Position numbers and translations under genes: made by a program. A stretch of DNA of 64,000 bases. It comes from an uncultured Clostridia bacterium (GTDB lineage Bacteria > Bacillota > Clostridia > Oscillospirales > Oscillospiraceae). The notes under the pieces were generated by a model that had not been told where the DNA came from, searched no databases, and saw only the letters and a list, made by a program, of their open reading frames with translations. Positions 1-9,461 of the stretch are shown in pieces. How positions within the stretch are numbered: the stretch's first letter is position 1; every line of letters begins with the position of its first letter. Location: NCBI GenBank assembly GCA_947649615.1, contig CANSSG010000009.1, forward strand, positions 1 through 64,000, in the 5' to 3' direction.

Positions 1-1430
1 GGGCCCTGGCGGAGAAGATCGCCGGGGAGAAGCGGGTGGCCTACGGCATCACCACCGGCTTTGGCGACTTCGCCACGGTGGCCGTGTCGGACGAGCTGTC
101 CAGCCAGCTGTCCACCAACCTGATTCTCAGCCACTGCACCGGCACCGGCGAGCCCTACAGCCGGGAGCAGGTGCGGGGCATGATGGCCCTGCGGGCCAAC
201 GCGCTGTGCGTAGGCCTGAGCGGTGTGCGGCCGGTGCTGGTGGAGATGCTGGTGGACATGCTCAACCGGGACGTGACTCCGGTGATCCCCCAGAAGGGGT
301 CCCTGGGGGCCTCCGGGGATCTGGCGCCCCTGTCCCACATGGGGCTGGTGCTGCTGGGCAGGGGGGAGGCCTTCTACGGCGGGGAGCGCCTGCCGGGCCG
401 GGAGGCCATGGAGCGGGCCGGCATCGCCGTGCTGGACACCCTGGTGTGCAAGGAGGGCCTGGGCGTCACCAACGGCACCTGCGCCATGACCAGCGTGGGG
501 GCCCTGCACCTCTATGACACCCTCCAGGCCGCCCGCCTGGCGGATCTGATCAGTTCCCTGACCCTCACCGCCCTCACCGGCCAGCTGGACGCCTACCAGG
601 AGCGGATGCACACCGCCCGGGGACAGGTGGGCCAGATCCAGGTGGCGAGGAACATGCGCCTGCTCACCGAGGGCTGCGAAATTCTGGAGCGCTGCCAGGG
701 GGACCGGGTTCAGGACGCCTACGCCCTGCGGTGCATCCCCCAGGTCCACGGCGCGGTCCGGGACGCCCTGGAGTACATCAAGAGCCGGGTGGACATCGAG
801 CTCAACGCCGTCACCGACAACCCCCTGCTCTTCTGCGAGGACGAGGCGGTCATCTCCGGCGGCAACTTCCACGGCGAGCCCATGGCCCTGCCCTTTGACT
901 TTCTGGGCATCGCCTGCGCGGAGCTGGCCAGCATCTCCGAGCGACGGATTGAGCGCATGGTCAACGCCTCCCTCTCCAACGGCCTGACCCGCTTCCTCAC
1001 CACCGAGGGGGGCGTGAACAGCGGCTTCATGATCGTCCAGTACACGGCGGCCTCCATGGCCTCGGAGAACAAGGTTCTGGCCCATCCGGCCTGCGTGGAC
1101 TCCATCCCCTCCTCGGCCAACCAGGAGGACTTTGTGTCCATGGGCACCACCGCCGCCCGGAAGGCGGGGACCATCCTGGAGAACACCCGGTCCGTGCTGG
1201 CCTATGAGCTGCTCACCGCCTGCCAGGCCATTGACATCCGCCGCCAGATCGGCCGCTGGGGCACAGGCCTGTCCCCGGCGGGGGAGGCGGTGTTCCGCCG
1301 CGTGCGGGAGAAGGTGGACTTCATGGAGGTGGACCGGGAGCTCTGGCCGGACATCCAGGCCGTGGAGGCCATGGTCCGCAGCGGGGAGCTGCTGGACATT
1401 GTCCAGGAGATCGCGCCGGAGTTCGAATAA
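1..1430 (+). CDS. hutH: Histidine ammonia-lyase, 5' end outside the window
   Basis: First enzyme of histidine degradation; it removes ammonia from histidine to give urocanate in the cytoplasm. The reading frame is open from base 3, so the gene starts upstream of the window; the GTG at 36 lies inside the conserved core (AYGITTGFG) and is not the real start. The Ala-Ser-Gly triplet that cyclises into the MIO prosthetic group is encoded at 309-317 within GASGDLAPL. About 475 residues are visible against roughly 505 for the family, so some 30 are missing. The remaining hut genes follow on the same strand, which supports HutH over phenylalanine ammonia-lyase. Confidence 0.96.
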   Translation, partial: ALAEKIAGEKRVAYGITTGFGDFATVAVSDELSSQLSTNLILSHCTGTGEPYSREQVRGMMALRANALCVGLSGVRPVLVEMLVDMLNRDVTPVIPQKGSLGASGDLAPLSHMGLVLLGRGEAFYGGERLPGREAMERAGIAVLDTLVCKEGLGVTNGTCAMTSVGALHLYDTLQAARLADLISSLTLTALTGQLDAYQERMHTARGQVGQIQVARNMRLLTEGCEILERCQGDRVQDAYALRCIPQVHGAVRDALEYIKSRVDIELNAVTDNPLLFCEDEAVISGGNFHGEPMALPFDFLGIACAELASISERRIERMVNASLSNGLTRFLTTEGGVNSGFMIVQYTAASMASENKVLAHPACVDSIPSSANQEDFVSMGTTAARKAGTILENTRSVLAYELLTACQAIDIRRQIGRWGTGLSPAGEAVFRRVREKVDFMEVDRELWPDIQAVEAMVRSGELLDIVQEIAPEFE

Positions 1431-1440
1431 ATAAGTAATC

Positions 1441-1468
1441 ATTCTTTTCTTTTATAAAAGAAAAGAAT
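1441..1468. repeat. 28-bp perfect palindrome after hutH
   Basis: ATTCTTTTCTTTTA is followed directly by its reverse complement, then by TCAAAAGAAAATTTT. It sits 10 bases after the hutH stop and may fold as a weak terminator or processing hairpin. The layout (A/T palindrome, then TCAAAA-GAA-TTTT) resembles the 37-bp repeat core at 1529, 42122 and 53999, so it looks like a diverged member of the same family. Confidence 0.6.
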
Positions 1469-1528
1469 CAAAAGAAAATTTTAGATGTGCTTGTTTGGAC
1501 TGCCGGCAGCCCCCAAATATCCTTTTGA

Positions 1529-1565
1529 AGTTCTTTTTGATACTTTTTCTTTCAAGAAAAAGTAT
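1529..1565 (-). repeat. Dispersed palindromic repeat, copy 1
   Basis: Read on the minus strand, this is a 12-bp-arm palindrome built on ACTTTTTCTT/AAGAAAAAGT followed by ATCAAAAAGAACT. The 37 bases are identical to 42122-42158 and differ at one base from 53999-54035, both in the opposite orientation. It lies in the hutH-hutU gap, 29 bases before the hutU start codon and just ahead of its ribosome site. Confidence 0.85.
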
Positions 1566-1593
1566 GTTTACAAAAAACAAGGAGGTCTTTCCT

Positions 1594-3618
1594 ATGGAAT
1601 ACAATCCCAGCGCCGCCATGACCATCCGGCTGGACGACGAGCTGCCCGCCTATCCGGCCTTTGTCCCCGGCTGCCGCCGGGCCCCCCGCCGGGAGGCCCA
1701 CCTCACCGAGGCGGACAAGGCTCTGGCCATCCGCAACGCCCTGCGCTATATCCCGCCCCAGCACCACGCCCAGATGGCCAGGGAGTTCGCCCAGGAGCTC
1801 CGGGAGCACGGCCGCATCTACGGCTACCGCTTCCGGCCCGAGGGGCGGCTCTGCGGCAAGAGCATTGACGAGTACAAGGGCCAGTGCGTGGAGGCCCGGG
1901 CCTTCCAGGTGATGATCGACAACAACCTGGACTTTGACGTGGCCCTCTACCCCTACGAGCTGGTGACCTACGGCGAGACCGGCCAGGTGTGCCAGAACTG
2001 GATGCAGTACCGGCTCATTAAAAAGTACCTGGAAATCATGACCGATGAGCAAACCCTGGTGGTCATGTCCGGCCATCCCCTGGGCCTGTTCCGCTCCCAC
2101 AAGCTGGCCCCCCGGTGCATCATCACCAATGGCCTGATGGTGGGCGGCTTTGACGACCAGAAGAACTTCAACCGCGCCGCCGCCTTAGGCGTAGCCAACT
2201 ACGGCCAGATGACCGCCGGCGGCTGGATGTATATCGGACCCCAGGGCATCGTCCACGGCACCTTCAACACCCTGCTCAACGCGGGCCGGCTGAAGCTGGG
2301 CATTCCCGCCGACGGCAACCTGGCGGGGAGACTGTTCGTATCCGCCGGCCTGGGCGGCATGAGCGGCGCCCAGGGCAAGGCGGCGGAGATCGCCGGGGCG
2401 GTGTCCATCATCGCGGAGGTGGACGACTCCCGCATTGAAACCCGCTTTACCCAGGGCTGGGTCAGCGAGCGCACGGAATCCCTGGAAGAAGCCCTCTCCA
2501 TTGCCCGGACGCACCTGGCGGACAAGACCCCCTGCGCCATCGCCTACCACGGCAATGTGGTAGACCTGCTGGAATACTTGTATGACAACAACGTCCATGT
2601 GGACCTGCTCAGCGACCAGACCTCCTGCCATGTCCCTTACGACGGCGGCTACTGCCCCCAGGGCCTCACCTTCGCCCAGCGCACGGATATGCTGGACAAA
2701 GACCCGGCGGGCTTCCGCACCCTGGTGGACAAGTCCCTGCGGCGGCACTATGAGATGATCTGCAAGCTTCACGGCCGGGGAACCTATTTCTTCGACTACG
2801 GCAACAGCTTCCTCAAGGCGGTCTTTGACGCCGGCGTGAAGGCGGTATGCCGGAACGGGGAGAACGACCTGGACGGCTTTGTGTTCCCTTCCTATGTGGA
2901 GGACATCCTGGGACCCTGCCTGTTTGACTTCGGATACGGTCCCTTCCGCTGGTGCTGCCTGTCCCGGGACAGCGGGGATTTGGACAAGACCGACGCGGCG
3001 GCGGCGGAATACATCCTGGCCAACAACCGCCGCTATCAGGACTATGACAACTACGTCTGGGTGCGGGACGCCAAGAAAAACAAGCTGGTCGTAGGTACCC
3101 AGTGCCGCATTCTGTATCAGGACGCCATGGGCCGCATGAACCTGGCGCTGAAATTCAACGAAATGGTGCGGAACGGGGAAATTGGCCCGGTGATGCTGGG
3201 CCGCGACCACCATGACACCGGCGGCACCGACTCCCCCTTCCGGGAGACCAGCAACATCAAGGACGGTTCCAACATTATGGCGGATATGGCGGTGCAGTGC
3301 TACGCGGGCAACGCGGCCCGGGGCATGAGCCTCATCGCCCTCCACAACGGCGGCGGCACCGGCATCGGCCGCGCGGTGAACGGCGGCTTCGGCATGGTGC
3401 TGGACGGCTCCGAGCGTGTGGATGCGGTTTTGCGGATGTCCATGCCCTGGGACGTCATGGTGGGCGTCTCCCGCCGGGCCTGGGCCTGCAATGAGAACGC
3501 CCTCACCACCGCCGCCGAGTATAACCGGATGCGGGAGGGCAGCGACCACATCACCCTGCCCTACACGGCGGACGGCGCGCTGGTGGAAGCCGCCCTGCGG
3601 GAAGCGGGGGAGGCATAA
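1594..3618 (+). CDS. hutU: Urocanate hydratase, long form
   Basis: Converts urocanate to imidazolonepropionate using tightly bound NAD+. The chosen ATG at 1594 has GGAGG at 1581-1585; the frame is open further upstream (to 1495), but that stretch runs through a repeat element and is not family-like. The product has 674 residues. Most bacterial urocanases have about 555, so this is the longer type also known from animals and some gut anaerobes. The dinucleotide-binding loop is visible as SAGLGGMSGAQ. The stop TAA shares its last A with the ATG of hutI, so translation is probably coupled. Confidence 0.95.
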   Translation: MEYNPSAAMTIRLDDELPAYPAFVPGCRRAPRREAHLTEADKALAIRNALRYIPPQHHAQMAREFAQELREHGRIYGYRFRPEGRLCGKSIDEYKGQCVEARAFQVMIDNNLDFDVALYPYELVTYGETGQVCQNWMQYRLIKKYLEIMTDEQTLVVMSGHPLGLFRSHKLAPRCIITNGLMVGGFDDQKNFNRAAALGVANYGQMTAGGWMYIGPQGIVHGTFNTLLNAGRLKLGIPADGNLAGRLFVSAGLGGMSGAQGKAAEIAGAVSIIAEVDDSRIETRFTQGWVSERTESLEEALSIARTHLADKTPCAIAYHGNVVDLLEYLYDNNVHVDLLSDQTSCHVPYDGGYCPQGLTFAQRTDMLDKDPAGFRTLVDKSLRRHYEMICKLHGRGTYFFDYGNSFLKAVFDAGVKAVCRNGENDLDGFVFPSYVEDILGPCLFDFGYGPFRWCCLSRDSGDLDKTDAAAAEYILANNRRYQDYDNYVWVRDAKKNKLVVGTQCRILYQDAMGRMNLALKFNEMVRNGEIGPVMLGRDHHDTGGTDSPFRETSNIKDGSNIMADMAVQCYAGNAARGMSLIALHNGGGTGIGRAVNGGFGMVLDGSERVDAVLRMSMPWDVMVGVSRRAWACNENALTTAAEYNRMREGSDHITLPYTADGALVEAALREAGEA

Positions 3619-4853
3619 TGGACCGGCTTCTGGTAAAAAACATCGGCGTCCTTGCCACCCCCGAGGGCCGCGGCGCCAAGGGCGGCAAGGCCCAGGGCGA
3701 CATCCGCACCCTCCGGAACGCCTGGGTGCGGATTGAGGGCGGCCTCATCACCGGCCTTGGCGCCGGCGAGCCGGAGGGGACGGAAAACGCCCGCATCCTG
3801 GACGCCGGCGGCCGGTTGGCGACGCCGGGGCTGGTGGACGCCCACACCCACCTGGTTTTCGGCGGCTGGCGGCAGAACGAGCTGGCCCTGAAGCTGCAGG
3901 GGACGCCATACCTGGACATCCTGGCCCAGGGCGGCGGCATCCTGTCCACCGTCCGCGCCACCCGGGCCGCGTCCGGGAAGGAGCTGGAGGACAAAGCCCG
4001 CCTCGCGCTGGATGAAATGCTGGCTTTCGGCACCACTACCTGCGAGGCGAAAAGCGGCTACGGCCTGGACAAGGAGACGGAGCTGCGCCAGCTCCGGGCC
4101 ATCCGGGCCTTGGACGGCAGCCATCCCATAGACCTGGTACCCACCTTCCTGGGCGCACACGCCCTGCCGGAGGAGTACAAAAACGACCGCCAGGGATACA
4201 TCCGCCTGCTGTGCGGGGACATAATCCCCGCCGTCGCGGCGGAGGGGCTGGCGTCCTTCTGCGACGTATTCTGCGAGACCGGCGTATTCACAGCGGAGGA
4301 ATCCCGCACCATTCTGGAAGCGGGAAAGGCCCACGGCCTCCTCCCGAAAATTCATGCCGACGAGATCGACCCCATTGGCGGCTCCCGTTTAGCGGGGGAG
4401 ATAGGCGCCGTATCGGCGGAGCATCTGATTGTCTGCCCGCCGGAGGGCATTGCCGCCATGGCGGCTGGCGGAACGGCCGCCTGCCTGCTGCCGGCCACCA
4501 GCTTCTATTTAGGCGCGGCCTACGCCCCCGCCCGGGAGATGGTGTCCGCCGGGGTGCCGGTGGCCCTGGCAACGGATTTCAACCCCGGTTCCTGCCCCTG
4601 CCTGAACATGCAGCTTGTCATGAGCCTTGGCTGCCTGAAATACCGCCTGACCCCGGAAGAGGTCCTCAGCGCCGTAACCCTCAACGCCGCCGCCGCCATC
4701 GGGCGCGCGGAGTCCGTTGGCTCCTTAGAGCCTGGAAAGCTGGGGGATCTGGTGATCTGGGACGGGCCGGATTTAAATTACATCTGCTACCGTCTGGGCA
4801 GCAACCTGGCTCATACGGTGATCAAAAAGGGCGTTCCCTATGGGAAGGAGTAA
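3618..4853 (+). CDS. hutI: Imidazolonepropionase
   Basis: Third hut enzyme, an amidohydrolase that opens the imidazolone ring to give N-formimino-L-glutamate. Its 411 residues match the family length. Metal and substrate motifs are visible: DAHTHLVFGG near residue 75, HADEIDP in the middle and ATDFNPGSCP towards the C-terminus. The start overlaps the hutU stop (TAATG), and GGGGGAGG precedes it. The next gene begins 6 bases after the stop, so all hut genes appear to form one operon. Confidence 0.96.
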   Translation: MDRLLVKNIGVLATPEGRGAKGGKAQGDIRTLRNAWVRIEGGLITGLGAGEPEGTENARILDAGGRLATPGLVDAHTHLVFGGWRQNELALKLQGTPYLDILAQGGGILSTVRATRAASGKELEDKARLALDEMLAFGTTTCEAKSGYGLDKETELRQLRAIRALDGSHPIDLVPTFLGAHALPEEYKNDRQGYIRLLCGDIIPAVAAEGLASFCDVFCETGVFTAEESRTILEAGKAHGLLPKIHADEIDPIGGSRLAGEIGAVSAEHLIVCPPEGIAAMAAGGTAACLLPATSFYLGAAYAPAREMVSAGVPVALATDFNPGSCPCLNMQLVMSLGCLKYRLTPEEVLSAVTLNAAAAIGRAESVGSLEPGKLGDLVIWDGPDLNYICYRLGSNLAHTVIKKGVPYGKE

Positions 4854-4859
4854 AGAAAT

Positions 4860-5771
4860 ATGTCAAAATTAGTTGAGTGCATCCCCAATTTCAGCGTCAG
4901 CAAGGAGCGCGACCCCGCAGTATTCCAGGGCTTGGTGGACACCGCCAACAGCGTCCCCGGCTGCACGGTGCTGGATGTCCAGACCGACGGCGACCACAAC
5001 CGCTGCGTGTTCACCATGGTGGGCAGCCCGGCGGCAGTAGAAGAAGTGTCCTTCCAACTGGCGAAAAAGGCGGCGGAGACCATCGACATGACCCGCCACA
5101 CCGGCCAGCATCCCCGGATGGGGTCCACGGACGTGATCCCCTTCGTCCCCACCATGGACATGACGGTAGAGGAGTGCGTGGCGCTGAGCCGCCGGGTGGC
5201 GGAGCGCATCTGGAAGGAACTGGGCATCCCCTCCTTCCTCTATGAGGACTCCGCCGCCACGCCGGAGCGCCGGAACCTGGCCGCCTGCCGCAAGGGGCAG
5301 TTTGAGGGTATGCCTGAAAAACTGCTCCAGCCGGAGTGGGCGCCGGACTACGGCGAACGGAAGATCCATCCCACGGCGGGCATCACCGCCATCGGGGCCA
5401 GAATGCCGCTGATTGCCTACAACATCAACCTGGACACCTCCGACCTGGAAATCGCCAACAAAATCGCCCGAGCCATCCGCGCCGCCAACGGCGGGTTCAA
5501 GTACTGCAAGGCCATCGGCGTGATGCTGGAGGAACGGAACATAGCCCAGGTGTCCATGAACCTGGTCAACTACGAAGGCACCCCCATTTATTACGTCTTT
5601 GAGATGGTACGCGCCCTGGCGGACCGCTACGGCGTACGCATCACCGGCAGCGAGCTGGTGGGCCTGACCCCCGGCAAGGCGATGCTGGACTGCGCGGAAT
5701 ACTACTTGAAGCTGGAGGGCTTTGACGCCCGCAAGCAGGTGATGGAATACCACCTCATCGGCATGGAATAA
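4860..5771 (+). CDS. ftcD: Glutamate formimidoyltransferase
   Basis: Transfers the formimino group of formiminoglutamate to tetrahydrofolate, releasing glutamate. At 303 residues it corresponds to the transferase half only of the bifunctional animal FTCD. It starts with the typical KLVECIPNFS and contains the GHNR-like DGDHNRCVFT and the HPRMGSTDVIPF segment. It sits between hutI and the cyclodeaminase gene that supplies the second FTCD half. Together they turn the formimino carbon into a one-carbon folate unit plus ammonia. Confidence 0.95.
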   Translation: MSKLVECIPNFSVSKERDPAVFQGLVDTANSVPGCTVLDVQTDGDHNRCVFTMVGSPAAVEEVSFQLAKKAAETIDMTRHTGQHPRMGSTDVIPFVPTMDMTVEECVALSRRVAERIWKELGIPSFLYEDSAATPERRNLAACRKGQFEGMPEKLLQPEWAPDYGERKIHPTAGITAIGARMPLIAYNINLDTSDLEIANKIARAIRAANGGFKYCKAIGVMLEERNIAQVSMNLVNYEGTPIYYVFEMVRALADRYGVRITGSELVGLTPGKAMLDCAEYYLKLEGFDARKQVMEYHLIGME

Positions 5772-5784
5772 GGAGGAACCTGAT

Positions 5785-6423
5785 ATGGAAATGAAACTGG
5801 CGGAAATGCGGGTGGACCAATTTTCCGAGGCCCTGGCCTCTGACGCCCCCGCGCCGGGCGGCGGCTCTGCCGCCGCGCTGGAAGCCGCCCTGGGGGCGGG
5901 GCTGGTGGCGATGGTGTGCCGCCTGACCCAGGAAAAGGCCCAGTTTGCCCGCTACCGGGCGGAGCTTCTGGCGGTCCAGACGCGGGCGGAAGCCCTGCGC
6001 TGCGCCCTGCTGGATGTGATGGACCGGGACACGGAGGCCTTTTTGCAGGTAAGCCGGGCCTTCCCCATGCCAAAGAGCACCGAGGAGGAAAAAGCCGCCC
6101 GCTCCGCCGCGATCCAGAAGGGCTTGGAGCTGTGTACCCAGACGCCGCTGGAGATCATGAAGCTGGCGGCGGAAGCCCTGGACCTGGCCGCGTCCCTGCT
6201 GGGCCGGTTTAATGAGAACGCCGCCAGCGACCTGGGCGTAGCGGCCCTCTCCCTCCAAGCGGGCCTGCGGGGCGCGTGGCTGAACGTGTGCATCAACATC
6301 GGCAGTCTCCGCGACAAGGCCCTGGCCCAGCGCTGCCGCGAGGAGGGCGAAGCCTTACTGCATCACGCGCTCCCCCTGGCGGAGCGGATTACCGGAGAAG
6401 TCGGGCAGGTAATACAGGGATAA
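5785..6423 (+). CDS. fchA: Formimidoyl-THF cyclodeaminase / methenyl-THF cyclohydrolase family
   Basis: A 212-residue all-helical protein of the FTCD_C family with the diagnostic APGGGSAAALEAALGAGLV near the N-terminus. It would release ammonia from 5-formimino-THF to give 5,10-methenyl-THF, completing the hut route. AAGGAGG lies 8 bases before the ATG and 14 bases separate it from ftcD. Homologues are sometimes named methenyl-THF cyclohydrolase; the hut context favours the cyclodeaminase role here. Confidence 0.9.
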   Translation: MEMKLAEMRVDQFSEALASDAPAPGGGSAAALEAALGAGLVAMVCRLTQEKAQFARYRAELLAVQTRAEALRCALLDVMDRDTEAFLQVSRAFPMPKSTEEEKAARSAAIQKGLELCTQTPLEIMKLAAEALDLAASLLGRFNENAASDLGVAALSLQAGLRGAWLNVCINIGSLRDKALAQRCREEGEALLHHALPLAERITGEVGQVIQG

Positions 6424-6447
6424 AACGAACAAACCGCACATACAGCA

Positions 6448-6476
6448 GACCCCCGGGCAAAAGCCCGGGGGTCTTA
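6448..6476 (+). terminator. Terminator of the hut operon
   Basis: An 11-bp perfect stem (GACCCCCGGGC and its complement) with an AAAA loop, followed by TTAGT. It sits 25 bases after the fchA stop. Confidence 0.85.
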
Positions 6477-6499
6477 GTCTGTCAAAAAAGCCCTCCGCC

Positions 6500-6528
6500 T
6501 CAAAAAAGATGCGAAGCATCTTTTTTGA
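6500..6528. terminator. Bidirectional terminator between fchA and purA; repeat element
   Basis: Symmetrical hairpin TCAAAAAAGATGC-GAA-GCATCTTTTTTGA ending on the base before the purA stop codon. It reads as a terminator on both strands because each arm ends in a T-run. A near copy in the other orientation occurs at 24519-24546. Confidence 0.85.
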
Positions 6529-7800
6529 TTAAAACATCTCAATATAAGCGTCCCGCTCCGCGCCCACGGAGACATACTTAATGGGGCAGCGGACCGCCTT
6601 TTCCAGGTACTCGATATACGCCAGCGCCTCCTGGGGCAGATCCTCCTTTTTCCGGCACATGGACACATCCCCGAAGCCGGGGAAGTACTCGTAAACGGGC
6701 TTCGCCCGCTCCAGCCGTCCGCCGGTAGGGAAGTCCTCCACCCGCTCTCCGTCCACCTCATAGGCCACGCACACCGGCACCTTCTCCATCCCGGAGAGTG
6801 CGTCCAGCTTTGTCAGCGCAAGCTCTGTCGCGCCCTGCATCATCACGCCGTACCGGCTGGCCACCACGTCGAAGCCGCCTACCCGGCGGGGGCGGCCCGT
6901 CGCCGCGCCGTACTCCCCGCCGGCTTCCCGGAGGGCGTGGGCTTCCTCGCCGAAGAATTCGCAGGTAAACGGCCCTTCGCCCACGCAGCTTGCGTAGGCC
7001 TTCATGATCCCGATGGAGCCGTCCAGCTTATGCCCGGGAATCCCCGCGCCCACAGGCGCGTAAGCTGCAATGGAGGAAGAACTGGACGTATAGGGGAAAA
7101 TACCGAAGTCAATGTCCCGCAGCGCCCCTAGCTGGGCCTCGAAGAGCACATCCTTCCCCTCCGCGATGGCGCCGTTGAGGTACAAGGTGGTATCGCAGAT
7201 AAAATCCTTCCAGGGCAGGCCGTAGGCCCGCAGCCAGTCCATCATTTCCTCCACCTGGACCGGCGCGTGTCCGTAGCCCTTTTCCACCGTCAGGTTTTTC
7301 CACTCCACGATATCCGCCAGATGCTCCCGATGGGTCTCCAGGTCCAGCAAATCCCCCATGCGCAGGGTTTTCTTCATATATTTATCCGCATAAACGGGAG
7401 CGATGCCCCGGCGGGTGGAGCCAAACTTTTTCCCCGCCAGCCGGTCCTCCTCCAGGCCGTCCAGCAGCTTGTGGTACGGCATGCAGATGGTGGCCTTGTC
7501 GCTGATTTTAAGATTGTCCGGCGTCACCTCAATGCCGCCCTCCCGGAGCCTTTGGACCTCGCCGCACAGGTGCTCCACATCCACCACCATGCCAGGGCCA
7601 AGCACATTCACCGTACCCTGGCGGAGGATGCCCGAGGGCATTAAGTTCAAAATAAATTTACCCCGGTCGTTCACCACTGTATGGCCGGCGTTATTGCCGC
7701 CCTGGTAGCGGACCACCACATGATAGCGCTCACTGAGCAGGTCCACCATCCGGCCCTTGCCCTCGTCGCCCCAGTTGATGCCCACGATTGCTGTCAGCAT
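6529..7800 (-). CDS. purA: Adenylosuccinate synthetase
   Basis: Joins IMP and aspartate with GTP in the first committed step to AMP. The N-terminal GDEGKGR phosphate loop and the NNAGHTV segment are typical, and the 423-residue length fits. I start it at the ATG at 7800 because GGGGGA lies at 7808-7813; the TTG at 7815 would use that ribosome site as coding sequence. It is a single gene, convergent with the hut operon, with its own strong promoter and a leader hairpin. Confidence 0.96.
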   Translation of the reverse strand: MLTAIVGINWGDEGKGRMVDLLSERYHVVVRYQGGNNAGHTVVNDRGKFILNLMPSGILRQGTVNVLGPGMVVDVEHLCGEVQRLREGGIEVTPDNLKISDKATICMPYHKLLDGLEEDRLAGKKFGSTRRGIAPVYADKYMKKTLRMGDLLDLETHREHLADIVEWKNLTVEKGYGHAPVQVEEMMDWLRAYGLPWKDFICDTTLYLNGAIAEGKDVLFEAQLGALRDIDFGIFPYTSSSSSIAAYAPVGAGIPGHKLDGSIGIMKAYASCVGEGPFTCEFFGEEAHALREAGGEYGAATGRPRRVGGFDVVASRYGVMMQGATELALTKLDALSGMEKVPVCVAYEVDGERVEDFPTGGRLERAKPVYEYFPGFGDVSMCRKKEDLPQEALAYIEYLEKAVRCPIKYVSVGAERDAYIEMF

Positions 7801-7831
7801 TTGTTCGTCCCCCAAATATCATTCGAATGCA

Positions 7832-7854
7832 AGTGTGCGGTTTTTTTGCACACT
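7832..7854 (-). promoter_or_regulatory. Leader hairpin of purA
   Basis: AGTGTGC and GCACACT form a 7-bp stem around a 9-base loop, starting at about +1 of the predicted transcript. A perfect 10-bp palindrome CATTCGAATG follows at 7820-7829, between hairpin and ribosome site. The first may protect the 5' end; the second could be a repressor site. Neither role can be proved from sequence. Confidence 0.5.
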
Positions 7855-7861
7855 ACAGGGT

Positions 7862-7890
7862 AGTATAACACATACGAAGGGGGATGACAA
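7862..7890 (-). promoter_or_regulatory. purA promoter
   Basis: TTGTCA (7885-7890), a 17-base spacer and TATACT (7862-7867) with an upstream TG giving an extended -10. The predicted start is near 7855. Confidence 0.8.
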
Positions 7891-8005
7891 TGCCGTTTTT
7901 GTGAACCATCTGGAAATTTCAGGCAAGAATCCACCAAAAGGACGCGCCACAAAGACAAATGTTTTGTCTATGCAGACAAAATTGAGCAAACACGGGAAAA
8001 AACCA

Positions 8006-8035
8006 TTGACGGAGGGAAAAAGATTGTGTTACGAT
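8006..8035 (+). promoter_or_regulatory. Probable gdhA promoter
   Basis: TTGACG (8006-8011), an 18-base spacer and TACGAT (8030-8035), giving a leader of about 60 bases before the gdhA ATG. Between this and the purA promoter (7891-8005) I see nothing else definable. Confidence 0.6.
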
Positions 8036-8096
8036 TTAATTCATTAAAGCAACCAGTGAGGACGTTTCCTTCCTCTGGAATATCGTTTGGAGGTAA

Positions 8097-9449
<1,353 letters not shown>

Positions 9450-9461
9450 GGGGGCGCGGAC

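Noticed and set aside
1495-1593. Upstream extension of hutU
   Set aside because: It would translate through the palindromic repeat, and GGAGG at 1581 serves the ATG at 1594.
2185-3549. Long open frame antisense to hutU
   Set aside because: Shadow of a GC-rich gene whose third codon positions avoid stops. Low-complexity His/Val/Ala composition, no ribosome site, no family.
7801-7815. TTG start for purA five codons upstream
   Set aside because: The ribosome site GGGGGA lies inside these codons, so the ATG at 7800 is better.
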